From SAR202 cluster bacterium bin22 (GTDB lineage Bacteria > Chloroflexota > Dehalococcoidia > Lucifugimonadales > UBA3495): a DNA stretch of 64,000 nucleotides. The notes below the pieces were generated by a model. The model saw only the letters and a program-made list of their open reading frames with translations. It was not told the origin of the DNA and did no database searches. Positions 53,587 through 61,647 of this stretch are shown one piece after another. Within the stretch, counting starts at the first letter, position 1. Every line of letters starts with the position of its first letter. The stretch covers positions 38,541 through 102,540 of the forward strand of contig MPMM01000012.1 in the NCBI GenBank assembly GCA_002238505.1, in the 5' to 3' direction. The position numbers and the translations under genes are program-made.

Positions 53587-54939
53587 ATGCAGACCGCCAC
53601 CCTGAAATACCGGGCCACTGCCAGCAGCCACGGCTATCGTCAGCTGGAACAGGCCATGCTGGATATGGGAAACCTGTACAACGCCCTCATCCGGCACCGC
53701 AATACGGCCACCGGCTCCCACAGGAGAAGGTGGTCACTGAAACTGCAGAATGCCCACCTGACGGACCTGAACCGGAACGACCCGGTCTATAACCGCTACG
53801 CCCGCAGACTGCTGGCATCAGCAGCCAGACGGGTCAACACCTCCTTCAGCGAATACTTTAAGAGACCCGAGCGCGGCAGGCCCCGCACCAGCAGCCCCTA
53901 CCGGCTTAATACCATGGAGATCTCCGAGCCAGCAGTAGGCCACCTGAAGCTGTCCGAGGACGGCAGGAAGGGTTACGTCCACATCAAGGGGCTGCCCAGA
54001 CTCCAATTCAAGCCGAATAACCGTCTGCCTGAAGGGGTCCAGCCCAGAATAATCCGGATTACCCGCACTCCGAGTCGCTACAACGTCCTGCTGGTCTTCA
54101 ACCAGGAAATAACCCCGGAACCGGCTCCAAACCAGTCGGTGGGCATAGACCCCGGGGTCAAGCACCTGCTGACCGCCGTGAACCAAACAGGACAAGTTGC
54201 CCAGGTGCCCGGGCTGAAGGACAGAGAACACCGGAAGGTGATGCGAAGACTGCGGCGGAAAATGCAAAGGCAGCGGGACTCCGCCCTGAAGGACGGCCGA
54301 GCCCGGTTCGTATCCCACAAGCTCTCAAACAGCCGGACCAGGCGGAGATTCCGCTGGACCGATGGCCCCTCCCACAACTACCTCAAGTCCCTGGCCATGC
54401 TCCGAAGAGTAGAGCAAAAACGCCAGGACTCCCTTGCCGGACTCCAGCACCGGATTACATCACAACTGGTCAAAGACCACCAGGTAGTCTGCATCGAGGA
54501 CACCCGCATTTCCAACATGGTAAGGTCAGCCAGAGGCACAGTGGACAAGCCCGGCACCAACGTCCGGCAGAAATCCGGACTCAACCGGTCCATCCTGTTC
54601 CAGGGCTGGTACGGGATACGCCAGAAGCTGGAGTACAAATGCCAGTGGTACAGCCGTTCCCTGGTACCAGTGCCTGCAATTAACACCAGCCGGCTATGCG
54701 GTAAATGCGGATCCATAGACGAAGCGAACCGCAGGTCTCAGGCATTGTTCAAATGCACCGACTGCGGCCACACCGCCAACGCCGACGTCAACGCGGCGGA
54801 AAACATCCGGCGCCAGGGATTAAATCTCCTGGCCAGGGCAGAAAACCGTCCCTCGGGACGGCCTGGACGTGCCGCCGGAAGCCCCACGGGGAAGCAAGCG
54901 CATAAGGCAGGGCTGGAAGCGTTAGCTTCCAGACCGTGA
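53587..54939 (+). CDS. tnpB: TnpB RNA-guided nuclease
   Basis: 450 aa, intact, from ATG 53587 (equivalent to the start of element 1); an upstream in-frame ATG at 53533 lies within the left end. Asp188 in GIDPGVKHLLTAV, Glu in VCIEDTRISNM, zinc finger LCGKCGSID and CTDCGHT, and Asp in ANADVNAAENIRR complete the RuvC-like site. The C-terminal tail GKQAHKAGLEALASRP ends in the 3' hairpin. A likely RNA-guided DNA nuclease that maintains the element. Confidence 0.93.
   Translation: MQTATLKYRATASSHGYRQLEQAMLDMGNLYNALIRHRNTATGSHRRRWSLKLQNAHLTDLNRNDPVYNRYARRLLASAARRVNTSFSEYFKRPERGRPRTSSPYRLNTMEISEPAVGHLKLSEDGRKGYVHIKGLPRLQFKPNNRLPEGVQPRIIRITRTPSRYNVLLVFNQEITPEPAPNQSVGIDPGVKHLLTAVNQTGQVAQVPGLKDREHRKVMRRLRRKMQRQRDSALKDGRARFVSHKLSNSRTRRRFRWTDGPSHNYLKSLAMLRRVEQKRQDSLAGLQHRITSQLVKDHQVVCIEDTRISNMVRSARGTVDKPGTNVRQKSGLNRSILFQGWYGIRQKLEYKCQWYSRSLVPVPAINTSRLCGKCGSIDEANRRSQALFKCTDCGHTANADVNAAENIRRQGLNLLARAENRPSGRPGRAAGSPTGKQAHKAGLEALASRP
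54913..54932 (+). ncRNA. Hairpin at the tnpB 3' end (putative omega-RNA part)
   Basis: CTGGAAGC, loop GTTA, GCTTCCAG: a perfect 8-bp stem, same stem as element 1 but a different loop. It ends a few bases before the tnpB stop and is followed by GGCGCTGCACGCAGG. Confidence 0.5.
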
Positions 54940-55016
54940 CCGGCGCTGCACGCAGGACCGCAAAAACCCTCAGGCAAGAGGCCCCAGCCAAAAGCAGAGA
55001 GTTTCGCAATTTTCTA

Positions 55017-55271
55017 ATCTTCAGAAGAAGGGCAAAATACGAGGAGTTCTGGAAAAAGCCGGCGCCGGGAGCCGGCGCCAGGAAGGCAGCCAGGACTGAC
55101 GCGCCCCAGGGCGCTATGCCACGTGCCACTGGCGCGGAGCAAGGTCTCACAACCACAATGAATAGCCGGCCGCCAGAGCGGGCAGAGGAGCAGCAAAAGT
55201 GCCCAACCCCTACAACACAAGCAACGCCGAGGACGAGGGAAGCTTCCGTCAGGGCTACCACGCGGCGCTGA
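55017..55271 (+). pseudogene. HTH protein gene, 3' part, after TnpB element 3
   Basis: Continuation of the gene starting at 53240. The frame IFRRRAKYEEFWKKPAPGAG completes the helix-turn-helix, followed by a low-complexity, Ala/Arg/Thr-rich tail to a stop at 55269-55271. The last 70 bp overlap the next gene's start at 55199, so the tail may be partly non-conserved. Confidence 0.65.
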
Positions 55272-55521
55272 AGAGAATCCAAGAGCTGATGGCCTGCAGA
55301 GGGGGCATGACCCGGCGGGCTGCGAGTGCGTTTGCCCCATGTGCGAAGCCCACCGCAATCGGGGCGCCGACTGCGCGGGCCCCAGCACGCTGACCATCGA
55401 GCTGCTGCGCAGGGAGATAGAAACGGGCCTTGACCTGGAACCGGCCTACCAGCCCAGCGGCGGCTGGCAGAGATACTTCGAGCTGCACTGCAGCCCGGAA
55501 TTAACGGCTCCGGCCGGATAG
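55199..55521 (+). pseudogene. Zinc-finger protein with one frame break
   Basis: Start GTG 55199 behind GAGGAG. The first frame gives GSFRQGYHAALKRIQELMA; the second gives HDPAGCECVCPMCEAHRNRG and LLRREIETGLDLEPAYQ, ending at 55521. The two join in one frame if the G5 run at 55301-55305 has one more G. The joined protein, about 107 aa, would carry a compact Cys/His zinc site. Most likely intact in the living element. Confidence 0.6.
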
Positions 55522-55696
55522 AAAGCCGGAGACCCAGAGCCACAGAGCAGGCTTGCCCGAGGGTATAGAGAACAATATTATCCGGCGCCCAGAGTGCGCC
55601 GGACGGATTGGAGAAGAGCGACAAAAGCAGGGGGACACAAGCCCCCCGCTGATCTTCAATCAAGGGCGCCGGCGGCGCCACATGAGAGGTAACGAC

Positions 55697-56392
55697 ATGG
55701 CAACCTACGAACTACACACCGACGGAGCCTGTAAGGGAAACCCGGGACCGGGCGGGTTCGCGGGAATCATCATAAGAGACGGCCGCGACCGGATCTACGC
55801 CACCGGCGGCGACCCGAAGACAACGAACAACCGGATGGAGCTGGCCGCAGTGCTTGAAGGCCTGAAGGTCATCGCGGACATCGAAGGCGAGAACCGGCCC
55901 AGGGTGGAGGTCTACAGCGATTCCCAATATCTCACCAAAGCCTTCAACGACGGCTGGCTGGCCGGCTGGCAGCGGAACGGGTGGAAGACCGCCCAGAAAA
56001 AGGAAGTGCTCAACCGCGACCTGTGGGAGGCGTTGCTCGAAGTCACCAAAAAGGTGGACGCCAGCTTCACCTGGGTCAGAGGCCACGACGGGAATCCGCT
56101 CAACGAGGAGGCCGACCGCCTGGCCGTGCGGGAGTCCCAGTTCGCCAGGACCTGCAGCGACTACTGGCTCAGCGTGGGAAACCCCCGCAGCATGGTCGAA
56201 GACCCCAGCGGACTGACCGAGGAAGGCGACAACAGGCCGTCCAGCCGGCAGGAAGTTCAGGAACCGGCCGCCAGCCCGGGTATAAGCGCCGAGGCGCTGT
56301 TCAGCGCCATACTCGACGAGGCCGAGAACGCCAGCGACTTCCCGGACTTCAAGAGGCGGCTGGCCATGCTCCGAAACGAAATCCGGCCATGA
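55697..56392 (+). CDS. rnhA: Ribonuclease HI with C-terminal extension
   Basis: 231 aa from ATG 55697; ATG 55682 is an alternative. Catalytic residues of RNase HI: Asp9 in HTDGACKGNPGPGG, Glu in TTNNRMELAAVLEGL, Asp in YSDSQYL and Asp in NEEADRLA, with the WVRGHDG loop. It removes RNA from RNA-DNA hybrids, including primers. Residues 150-231 are an extension absent from standard RNase HI (about 150 aa), acidic with a final helix. It overlaps the next gene by ATGA. Confidence 0.95.
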   Translation: MATYELHTDGACKGNPGPGGFAGIIIRDGRDRIYATGGDPKTTNNRMELAAVLEGLKVIADIEGENRPRVEVYSDSQYLTKAFNDGWLAGWQRNGWKTAQKKEVLNRDLWEALLEVTKKVDASFTWVRGHDGNPLNEEADRLAVRESQFARTCSDYWLSVGNPRSMVEDPSGLTEEGDNRPSSRQEVQEPAASPGISAEALFSAILDEAENASDFPDFKRRLAMLRNEIRP

Positions 56393-56733
56393 ACCAGGAA
56401 TACACCCGACGCAGCCAGCGTGAAGCATCCGCCCTCTGCCAAAGGACCTTCCGGGCGCGGCCCGACGAAACAATCTGCGGCGACTGCGAACATAAAGGCG
56501 GAGGCCCGGAGCTGGCCCCAGGTTACTGGACCTGGAACCGGGCCGAAGGGATCAACAAGATCCAGGCCTACTGGGATTGGAACCGGCCGCTGCCGCAGCC
56601 CGGAGAGACGGTCACCGTCCACAGCAAGGACGGCACCGCCTGCCGGGCAACGATAAAGGATGCCCTCGGGCTGCACAACACCCTGGACGGCCGGACCCGG
56701 GCCCAATGCACGGTCAAACGCGACTCGCAGTAA
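56389..56733 (+). CDS. Hypothetical protein with Cys cluster
   Basis: 114 aa from ATG 56389, overlapping the RNase H stop. CQRTFRARPDETICGDCEHK near 17-36 may bind zinc. The C-terminal half is beta-type, with VTVHSKDGTACRATIKDALG. No family recognised; translational coupling to RNase HI suggests a linked role. Confidence 0.65.
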   Translation: MNQEYTRRSQREASALCQRTFRARPDETICGDCEHKGGGPELAPGYWTWNRAEGINKIQAYWDWNRPLPQPGETVTVHSKDGTACRATIKDALGLHNTLDGRTRAQCTVKRDSQ

Positions 56734-56751
56734 GGAGAACTAACCCCAACG

Positions 56752-57396
56752 ATGACAACGAAGACAACGAAGAGTCACCCCTATGACTTCCTGGACGACC
56801 GGATCACCCTGAGCGAAGCGCAGGTGAAAGAGCTGGAAGCTAACGCCTCCAGCGTAACCAACCATGAGGGAATAAGCGTCGCCATCTACCGGTTCGACGG
56901 CCTGGAATTCAACAGCCAGGACAAGAAAGTCTGGGTTAATCTGCTCGACAACTCCTGGACGATACCGAAAAGTGACGACTGCACCTGCGAGGGAGAACGC
57001 AGCGTGCTGAACTGCCACTGCTTCCGCCTGCCCTGCCCGGAGTGCCAGGAGAGCTTCACAGCATGGGAAATCATCTGTGAATTTGACCTCAGCTGCCTGA
57101 ACGACGGCTGCAACCACTGCCGGCATTACCGGACCGAGTGCGGGCGGGCAACGATCCTGAAGGTGATACAGGAAGCCTACGAAGCCACGGACGCGGTCCG
57201 CAACACACAGGCCGAAAGGCTGCATGAAGCGCTGGCCGCCTTCCACAGCGGCGTAGACCCGGCCCGGTTCGAAGTAACCGACAACTACCTGGACAACGCG
57301 GGAAAACGGAACACCGACGGACAGCAACCCAGCTGGACAATGCCCGACGGATCCATACTCGCCAGCTCAAGAAACGGGCTGTGGTACGAGCTCTAA
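56752..57396 (+). CDS. Cys-rich hypothetical protein
   Basis: 214 aa. The middle has a dense set of Cys and His (CTCEGERSVLNCHCFRLPCP, then CNHCRHYRTEC near 122), enough for two zinc sites. N-terminal YDFLDDRITLSEAQVKELEA is helical. No family recognised. Confidence 0.65.
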   Translation: MTTKTTKSHPYDFLDDRITLSEAQVKELEANASSVTNHEGISVAIYRFDGLEFNSQDKKVWVNLLDNSWTIPKSDDCTCEGERSVLNCHCFRLPCPECQESFTAWEIICEFDLSCLNDGCNHCRHYRTECGRATILKVIQEAYEATDAVRNTQAERLHEALAAFHSGVDPARFEVTDNYLDNAGKRNTDGQQPSWTMPDGSILASSRNGLWYEL

Positions 57397-57463
57397 CGGT
57401 AAGCCAGCAGTAACCGGGCCCGAAACCCTGCGGGACCAAGGCGACACCAAAGGAGGAAATGCC

Positions 57464-58006
57464 GTGTACGAACAGCGACGGGACCAGGAAGAATACACGC
57501 CGCCCCCGCTGGAGGCCATGCTCGCCGAGGCCAGAAGAACGCCCGAGACGCGAAGGGACGCGCCCCAGGGGCCCGAAGCGCTGAACCGGTTCGCGGCCAT
57601 GATAGCCCGCAACATAGCCTGGGAGGGAAAACAGCTGGATAGCTCGGGAGCCAGCCACGGCCAATACCTGAAAGCGCTGGCCCGGCTCTACAACCAGGCC
57701 AACGACCTGACCACCGAGCTGGGAGGCCCGGCGGAAGCCCCGAAGACGGACAGCGACGGAATGCCTGGGCCGGGCAGATGCGCGACCTACGGAGAGGCCG
57801 TACAGCGCATGATGAACCTCAACAACCACGTGGTTCACGCGGTGGATGCGCTCCACGACCTGGAAATGGACGTGGCCCACGGCCGAAACGACACGGGCGG
57901 CCGGAGAAAGGCGGCCAGCCGCCTGGAAAGCCTCAAGCGGGACGCGGAGAACTGGCACCAGGCCGTCACTGCCGGGTGCACCGAACGGGAAACTGAGACC
58001 GACTAA
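57464..58006 (+). CDS. Hypothetical helical protein
   Basis: 180 aa from GTG 57464, after AAAGGAGG. Largely helical (EALNRFAAMIARNIAWEGKQ, AVQRMMNLNNHVVHAVDALH), with an acidic first 35 residues. No family recognised. Confidence 0.65.
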   Translation: MYEQRRDQEEYTPPPLEAMLAEARRTPETRRDAPQGPEALNRFAAMIARNIAWEGKQLDSSGASHGQYLKALARLYNQANDLTTELGGPAEAPKTDSDGMPGPGRCATYGEAVQRMMNLNNHVVHAVDALHDLEMDVAHGRNDTGGRRKAASRLESLKRDAENWHQAVTAGCTERETETD

Positions 58007-58019
58007 CAGGAGGCCGCAG

Positions 58020-58298
58020 ATGGCAGTCGAAAAGATAACAATCAACGCGGACGCGACCAGCAGCAGCGCGGCGGCATTGCACCAGGCGATGGAGGAAAGA
58101 GGCTACACCAACGTGGAACTGACCTGCCTGACCCTCAGCTGCACCGCGCCCGACGGCAGCCAGAGGCACCTCACCGTCGGCAGCAGCCTCGAGCGCCGGC
58201 AGCTGGGACAGCAGGAGCTGGAAAGCCCGTTCACCCTGACCATCGACCACACCCGGATGAGAGCCGACGCAATGGCCCTCGCGGAACAGAGAAGGTAG
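58020..58298 (+). CDS. Hypothetical protein
   Basis: 92 aa from ATG 58020, 6 bp after AGGAGG; the open frame upstream is a shadow of the previous gene. Compact alpha/beta appearance (EKITINADATSSSAAALHQA, NVELTCLTLSCTAPDGSQRH). No family recognised. Confidence 0.6.
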   Translation: MAVEKITINADATSSSAAALHQAMEERGYTNVELTCLTLSCTAPDGSQRHLTVGSSLERRQLGQQELESPFTLTIDHTRMRADAMALAEQRR

Positions 58299-58320
58299 AG
58301 CAGAAACGAGAGGCGCCGCC

Positions 58321-58572
58321 ATGAACTACACGGAGTACCGCAAGCTCAGCAAAAAAGACGTCGTCGGCCGCCGGGTGAGACTCCTGCAGAAAGTGAGGAC
58401 TGGCCTGTACGAAATACCCGCCGGCACGATATGCCGCATTGAGAACAAGCGCCAGGGTTACTCCCTCATAACCGAGGGGTGCGCCACCTGCCACATCAAA
58501 GCGCGCATCGACAAGGTCCCGCCCTACTGCGTGGAACTGATCGAAGAGAAATCTGAAGACCAAGGAGAATAG
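58321..58572 (+). CDS. SH3-like single-domain protein, paralog of the 51938 product
   Basis: 83 aa. VRLLQKVRTGLYEIPAGTIC, then NKRQGYSLITEGCATCHIKA and VPPYCVELIEE. The order PAGT, RGY/QGY, TE-x-C-x-TC and VPP repeats the second half of the 51938 protein. This is a small conserved mobile-element protein of unknown role, probably metal-binding. Confidence 0.72.
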   Translation: MNYTEYRKLSKKDVVGRRVRLLQKVRTGLYEIPAGTICRIENKRQGYSLITEGCATCHIKARIDKVPPYCVELIEEKSEDQGE

Positions 58573-58629
58573 AAAATTGACGGACTCGAACAGCGAGGCA
58601 AACGAACAACCCGAAGCCGCCCACGGGCC

Positions 58630-59211
58630 GTGGCAAAGAAAGCCGGCCACGGCCTCCAGGCAGGTGAATCAGAGGAGGAACAGCACTTGGAACAGAGGAT
58701 TCAGGCCATCACCCAGGCCGACGACAACGAGGACTGGCAGAAGGCCCTGAGGTCCGGCCGGAGGATCAGGGACAAAAGCCCGGGGATATACACAGCCTTC
58801 GACAACGTCCGGTGCGCCGCAGAGGCAAGCAGCGCCGCCGAACAGGCCGGCGATGTACGACGAGGCGGCCCAAAGGCCAGGAGCTGCCGCAACAAGCTCC
58901 TCAACGCGCTGGCGCTGGTATACCTCAACGCCGAAAGTGTCGAACACCACTTTGGATACACCAGCAGCCAGTACCGGAGCACCCACCAGCCCATGCCGCA
59001 TACCCTGACTCTTGACGAATCCGCTACACAGAAGGGACTGATGGACTGGTCCGCGGTGCTCATGCTGAGGACGGCGGAGGCGGCGCTGGCGCACCGCGCG
59101 GCGGTGGAGCGGCCAGGCCCCACCGGACTGCAACTGGCCGCTCAGGCCCACGGCGAGGTCAGGACCACCATCCTGCTGTGGGTGGGGGCCCTGAGCGAAG
59201 AACCGGCCTGA
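58630..59211 (+). CDS. Hypothetical protein
   Basis: 193 aa from GTG 58630. A TTG at 58687 has a better ribosome site (AGGAGG at good spacing) and may be the real start. Helical, with repeated Ala/Glu-rich segments (FDNVRCAAEASSAAEQAGD, RTAEAALAHRAAVERPGPTG). A TTG-started short frame at 58577, behind AAGGAG, may encode a small upstream peptide. No family recognised. Confidence 0.6.
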   Translation: MAKKAGHGLQAGESEEEQHLEQRIQAITQADDNEDWQKALRSGRRIRDKSPGIYTAFDNVRCAAEASSAAEQAGDVRRGGPKARSCRNKLLNALALVYLNAESVEHHFGYTSSQYRSTHQPMPHTLTLDESATQKGLMDWSAVLMLRTAEAALAHRAAVERPGPTGLQLAAQAHGEVRTTILLWVGALSEEPA

Positions 59212-59242
59212 CTGACACCAGACCTGGAGGAAGGAAACCCCA

Positions 59243-59674
59243 ATGCCAAAACTCATAACCGGCTACCCACCGGGCCACTGGAGCAACGCGGACCGAAACA
59301 ACCCGCTCACATGCGTCGAAATCGACGCCGACGGCACAATGGCCCAGGACCAGGAAAGTCTCCAATGCGCCAGCTGGCGGGAACATAACACGAAAGAAGA
59401 GGAATCGTTCAACCGGCTCGACCCCGACCGGGTCTGGAAAACCCCTGCAGCCGACAATTACGCGCGTTACTACGTAGCCAGCTTCAAACCAATACGGCTG
59501 ATCCACATCCCGACAGGAGACGGTTACCAGGCGCTGCCAGCAACCATCCGGGGCCTGACGGCCAAGGAGATGAAGGCCGACATCGAGAGGGACAAAACGA
59601 TCAGCCGTATGTTCGAAGACCACCGGCGCAGGCTGAAGGAAGAAAAGTCCAGAGCCGCCAACGAGGAAGGATAA
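59243..59674 (+). CDS. Hypothetical protein
   Basis: 143 aa, after GGAGGAAGG. N-terminal LITGYPPGHWSNADRNNPLT, middle YYVASFKPIRLIHIPTGDGY, and a basic helical C-terminus (RMFEDHRRRLKEEKSRAANE). No family recognised. Confidence 0.65.
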   Translation: MPKLITGYPPGHWSNADRNNPLTCVEIDADGTMAQDQESLQCASWREHNTKEEESFNRLDPDRVWKTPAADNYARYYVASFKPIRLIHIPTGDGYQALPATIRGLTAKEMKADIERDKTISRMFEDHRRRLKEEKSRAANEEG

Positions 59675-59745
59675 GGGCCGGCTGGCGCCAGGCCCCACGC
59701 CCTTCGGAGTCGACCAAAAACAAAGACACCGAAGGAGGACCAAAG

Positions 59746-60348
59746 ATGAAGATAGAAACTGTCGCAGACATAGAATCGGACCTGGCCCACAGGAACTACC
59801 AGTTAACCGGATCAGCCGCCTTCCGGCGCTCCAAGGACGCCTACGGCCAGCTCTCCAACATGACCTGGGGATACCCGCTCAAGGTGAACGGGCTAACCTT
59901 CCAGGGGCCGGAGGGCCTGTACCAGGCAATGAAATTCCCCGACCACCCGGAGATCCAGCGAAGCATCGCAGCGGCCAGATCCGGCATGGAAGCCAAGCGG
60001 GCCGCCTACGACCAGCCGGTACAGCCCATGGCCGGCTGGGACCAGCTGAGGATCCAGGCCATGGCGCTGACCCTGGCAATCAAGCTGATGCAGCACCCAG
60101 CCAAGTTCGAGCGAGCGCTGCGGGAAACAGTACACCGGGACATCGTCGAGAACTCGCACCGGGACCCCTTCTGGGGCGCCAGGCCAGTGCCAGGCGGCTA
60201 CAGCGGCACAAACGTCCTCGGCCGCCTGCTGACCGCGCTGAAAAACCACCTGGACGAGACCGGCGAGCCCGAGAAAGCAGCCACCCGACTGCTAACCGGC
60301 GTGAAAATCGACGGCTTTACCATAAACGGCCGAAGCTGCGTCCAGTAG
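59746..60348 (+). CDS. NADAR-family N-glycosidase
   Basis: 200 aa. NADAR (YbiA-like) signatures: YGQLSNMTWGYPLKVNGLTF, GPEGLYQAMKFPDHPEIQ with the catalytic-position Glu and the LYQA motif, WDQLRIQAMALTLAIKLMQ, ETVHRDIVENSHRDPFWGA, and TNVLGRLLTALKNHLD. NADAR proteins cleave ADP-ribose-type N-glycosidic bonds, and some remove ADP-ribose from guanine in DNA, reversing DarT-type toxins. No DarT toxin is seen nearby, so here it may act as an antidote or as a repair or anti-defence enzyme. Confidence 0.88.
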   Translation: MKIETVADIESDLAHRNYQLTGSAAFRRSKDAYGQLSNMTWGYPLKVNGLTFQGPEGLYQAMKFPDHPEIQRSIAAARSGMEAKRAAYDQPVQPMAGWDQLRIQAMALTLAIKLMQHPAKFERALRETVHRDIVENSHRDPFWGARPVPGGYSGTNVLGRLLTALKNHLDETGEPEKAATRLLTGVKIDGFTINGRSCVQ

Positions 60349-60418
60349 CCCCCCGCCTGAATTGCCGCAGAAGGCTGCAACGCTAAGCTAACCAATAAAC
60401 GACAGGGGACGGACCGCC

Positions 60419-60796
60419 TTGCAAAAAACAAAGACTTACAAAAACGGACTGAGACTCAGCTACAACCCGGCAAGCGAGGAGGACATCACGGCGAGCTGCG
60501 TAAACGATTACATCCGGTTCAAGACAGCGATGACACCCGTGGTGACAGCCGAGCAGAGCCAGTGGCAGCTGATGGCCTTCTCCGTCTTGGATCGCAGCCG
60601 GGAGAACGTCAAGCTGAAGGAAATCCCGACCCACAATTACCCGGACATTGAGGCGGCCGTAAACCGGCTACACGAGGTCATCGAAGGTTGCACGGCAGAG
60701 GCCGCCAGCAACGCCCGCGACCGCGAGAAGGAAAGACTGAAAGGCGAGATCGCCCGAAAGGAAAGCCAGCTGCAGGCCCTGGAATTCTTCAGCTGA
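60419..60796 (+). CDS. Hypothetical protein
   Basis: 125 aa from TTG 60419, with a weak ribosome site. LRLSYNPASEEDITASCVND at the start and a long Lys/Arg/Glu helix at the C-terminus (NARDREKERLKGEIARKESQ), likely coiled coil. No family recognised. Confidence 0.55.
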   Translation: MQKTKTYKNGLRLSYNPASEEDITASCVNDYIRFKTAMTPVVTAEQSQWQLMAFSVLDRSRENVKLKEIPTHNYPDIEAAVNRLHEVIEGCTAEAASNARDREKERLKGEIARKESQLQALEFFS

Positions 60797-60848
60797 CGGG
60801 CGGCCCAAGCAGAGCAGCCCGCCACCAAAAAGCGAGGACGACACAAGA

Positions 60849-61637
60849 ATGTATCGGGATACGCCGGAACGGGACCAACCATCGATCAACGGCTGGACGC
60901 CCCGCGCCGGGCGGCTGACCTGGCAGGAAGAGGAAATGAAACTGGAGGCCCGCGAGGGGACCTGGGGCACCTTCCAGACGTCCTTTCAACAGGACGGCCA
61001 CAGCAACGGCATGGAAATTCCGGCCGAGGCGGCAACCAGTACCCTGAACCACACCCGGGATAAACCCGACGACGATACCCCGGGAATCATCATCCGCGGG
61101 TGGATCGACGGCCAGATCTGCATGACCAACTTCTGCCTCATGGACGAGATAGAACACGGGGCGGCGCAGCCGCTGCAGGCCTTCGCGCTGCGGGTACCGC
61201 CCAGCCTGTTCCGGGACGCGCGGCGCCGGACAGAGGGCCAACTGAAGCTGGCCTGGCAGATCGACGATCACCACGCCCACTGCACCGTCGGGGACCTGAT
61301 CATCAGCGTCAGGGCTGACACCAGCCAGAACGTGGCTGAACAGCAGAGAAGAGTGCACAGCGAAAACGCCGGAGAGCTGAGATCCAGAACGGACCGCACA
61401 GGCCCGGGCGGCTCCAAGGAAGGAGAGAACGACGACGCCGTCTTCGCAATTACGATAACCGCCCTCGGACGACCCATCATGCTGGCAGCCAGCACGCGGT
61501 TGACCAGGGACGACGGTGAGCAGGAAACGCTGGAAGACTTCACCCTAAGGATAGCGCCGGAGATCATCCTGAGGACCTACATTGCGAACAACGGAGGCCC
61601 AGACGCCACTGAACAAGGGCCGGCGCTGGCAGACTGA
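60849..61637 (+). CDS. Hypothetical protein
   Basis: 262 aa. Two similar-looking beta-rich halves: GIIIRGWIDGQICMTNFCLM followed by LQAFALRVPPSLFRDA, and VFAITITALGRPIMLAASTR followed by EDFTLRIAPEIILRTY. This may be an internal duplication. A low-complexity linker (about 155-185) separates them. No family recognised. Confidence 0.65.
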   Translation: MYRDTPERDQPSINGWTPRAGRLTWQEEEMKLEAREGTWGTFQTSFQQDGHSNGMEIPAEAATSTLNHTRDKPDDDTPGIIIRGWIDGQICMTNFCLMDEIEHGAAQPLQAFALRVPPSLFRDARRRTEGQLKLAWQIDDHHAHCTVGDLIISVRADTSQNVAEQQRRVHSENAGELRSRTDRTGPGGSKEGENDDAVFAITITALGRPIMLAASTRLTRDDGEQETLEDFTLRIAPEIILRTYIANNGGPDATEQGPALAD

Positions 61638-61647
61638 ACAAAAGAAA

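Larger units (their letters stand above)
53493..55016 (+). mobile_element. TnpB element 3 with terminal inverted repeats
   Basis: Left end GAAAATTGCGAAACTCT (53495-53511) with an exact inverted copy at 54998-55014. Direct repeats ATCTTCA lie at 53486-53492 and 55017-55023. A CTCTG-AAAAA-CAGAG hairpin follows the left repeat. The element is nearly the same in ends and 3' region as element 1, but with an intact tnpB. It interrupts a helix-turn-helix gene, so this insertion is recent enough for both halves to remain readable. Confidence 0.85.
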
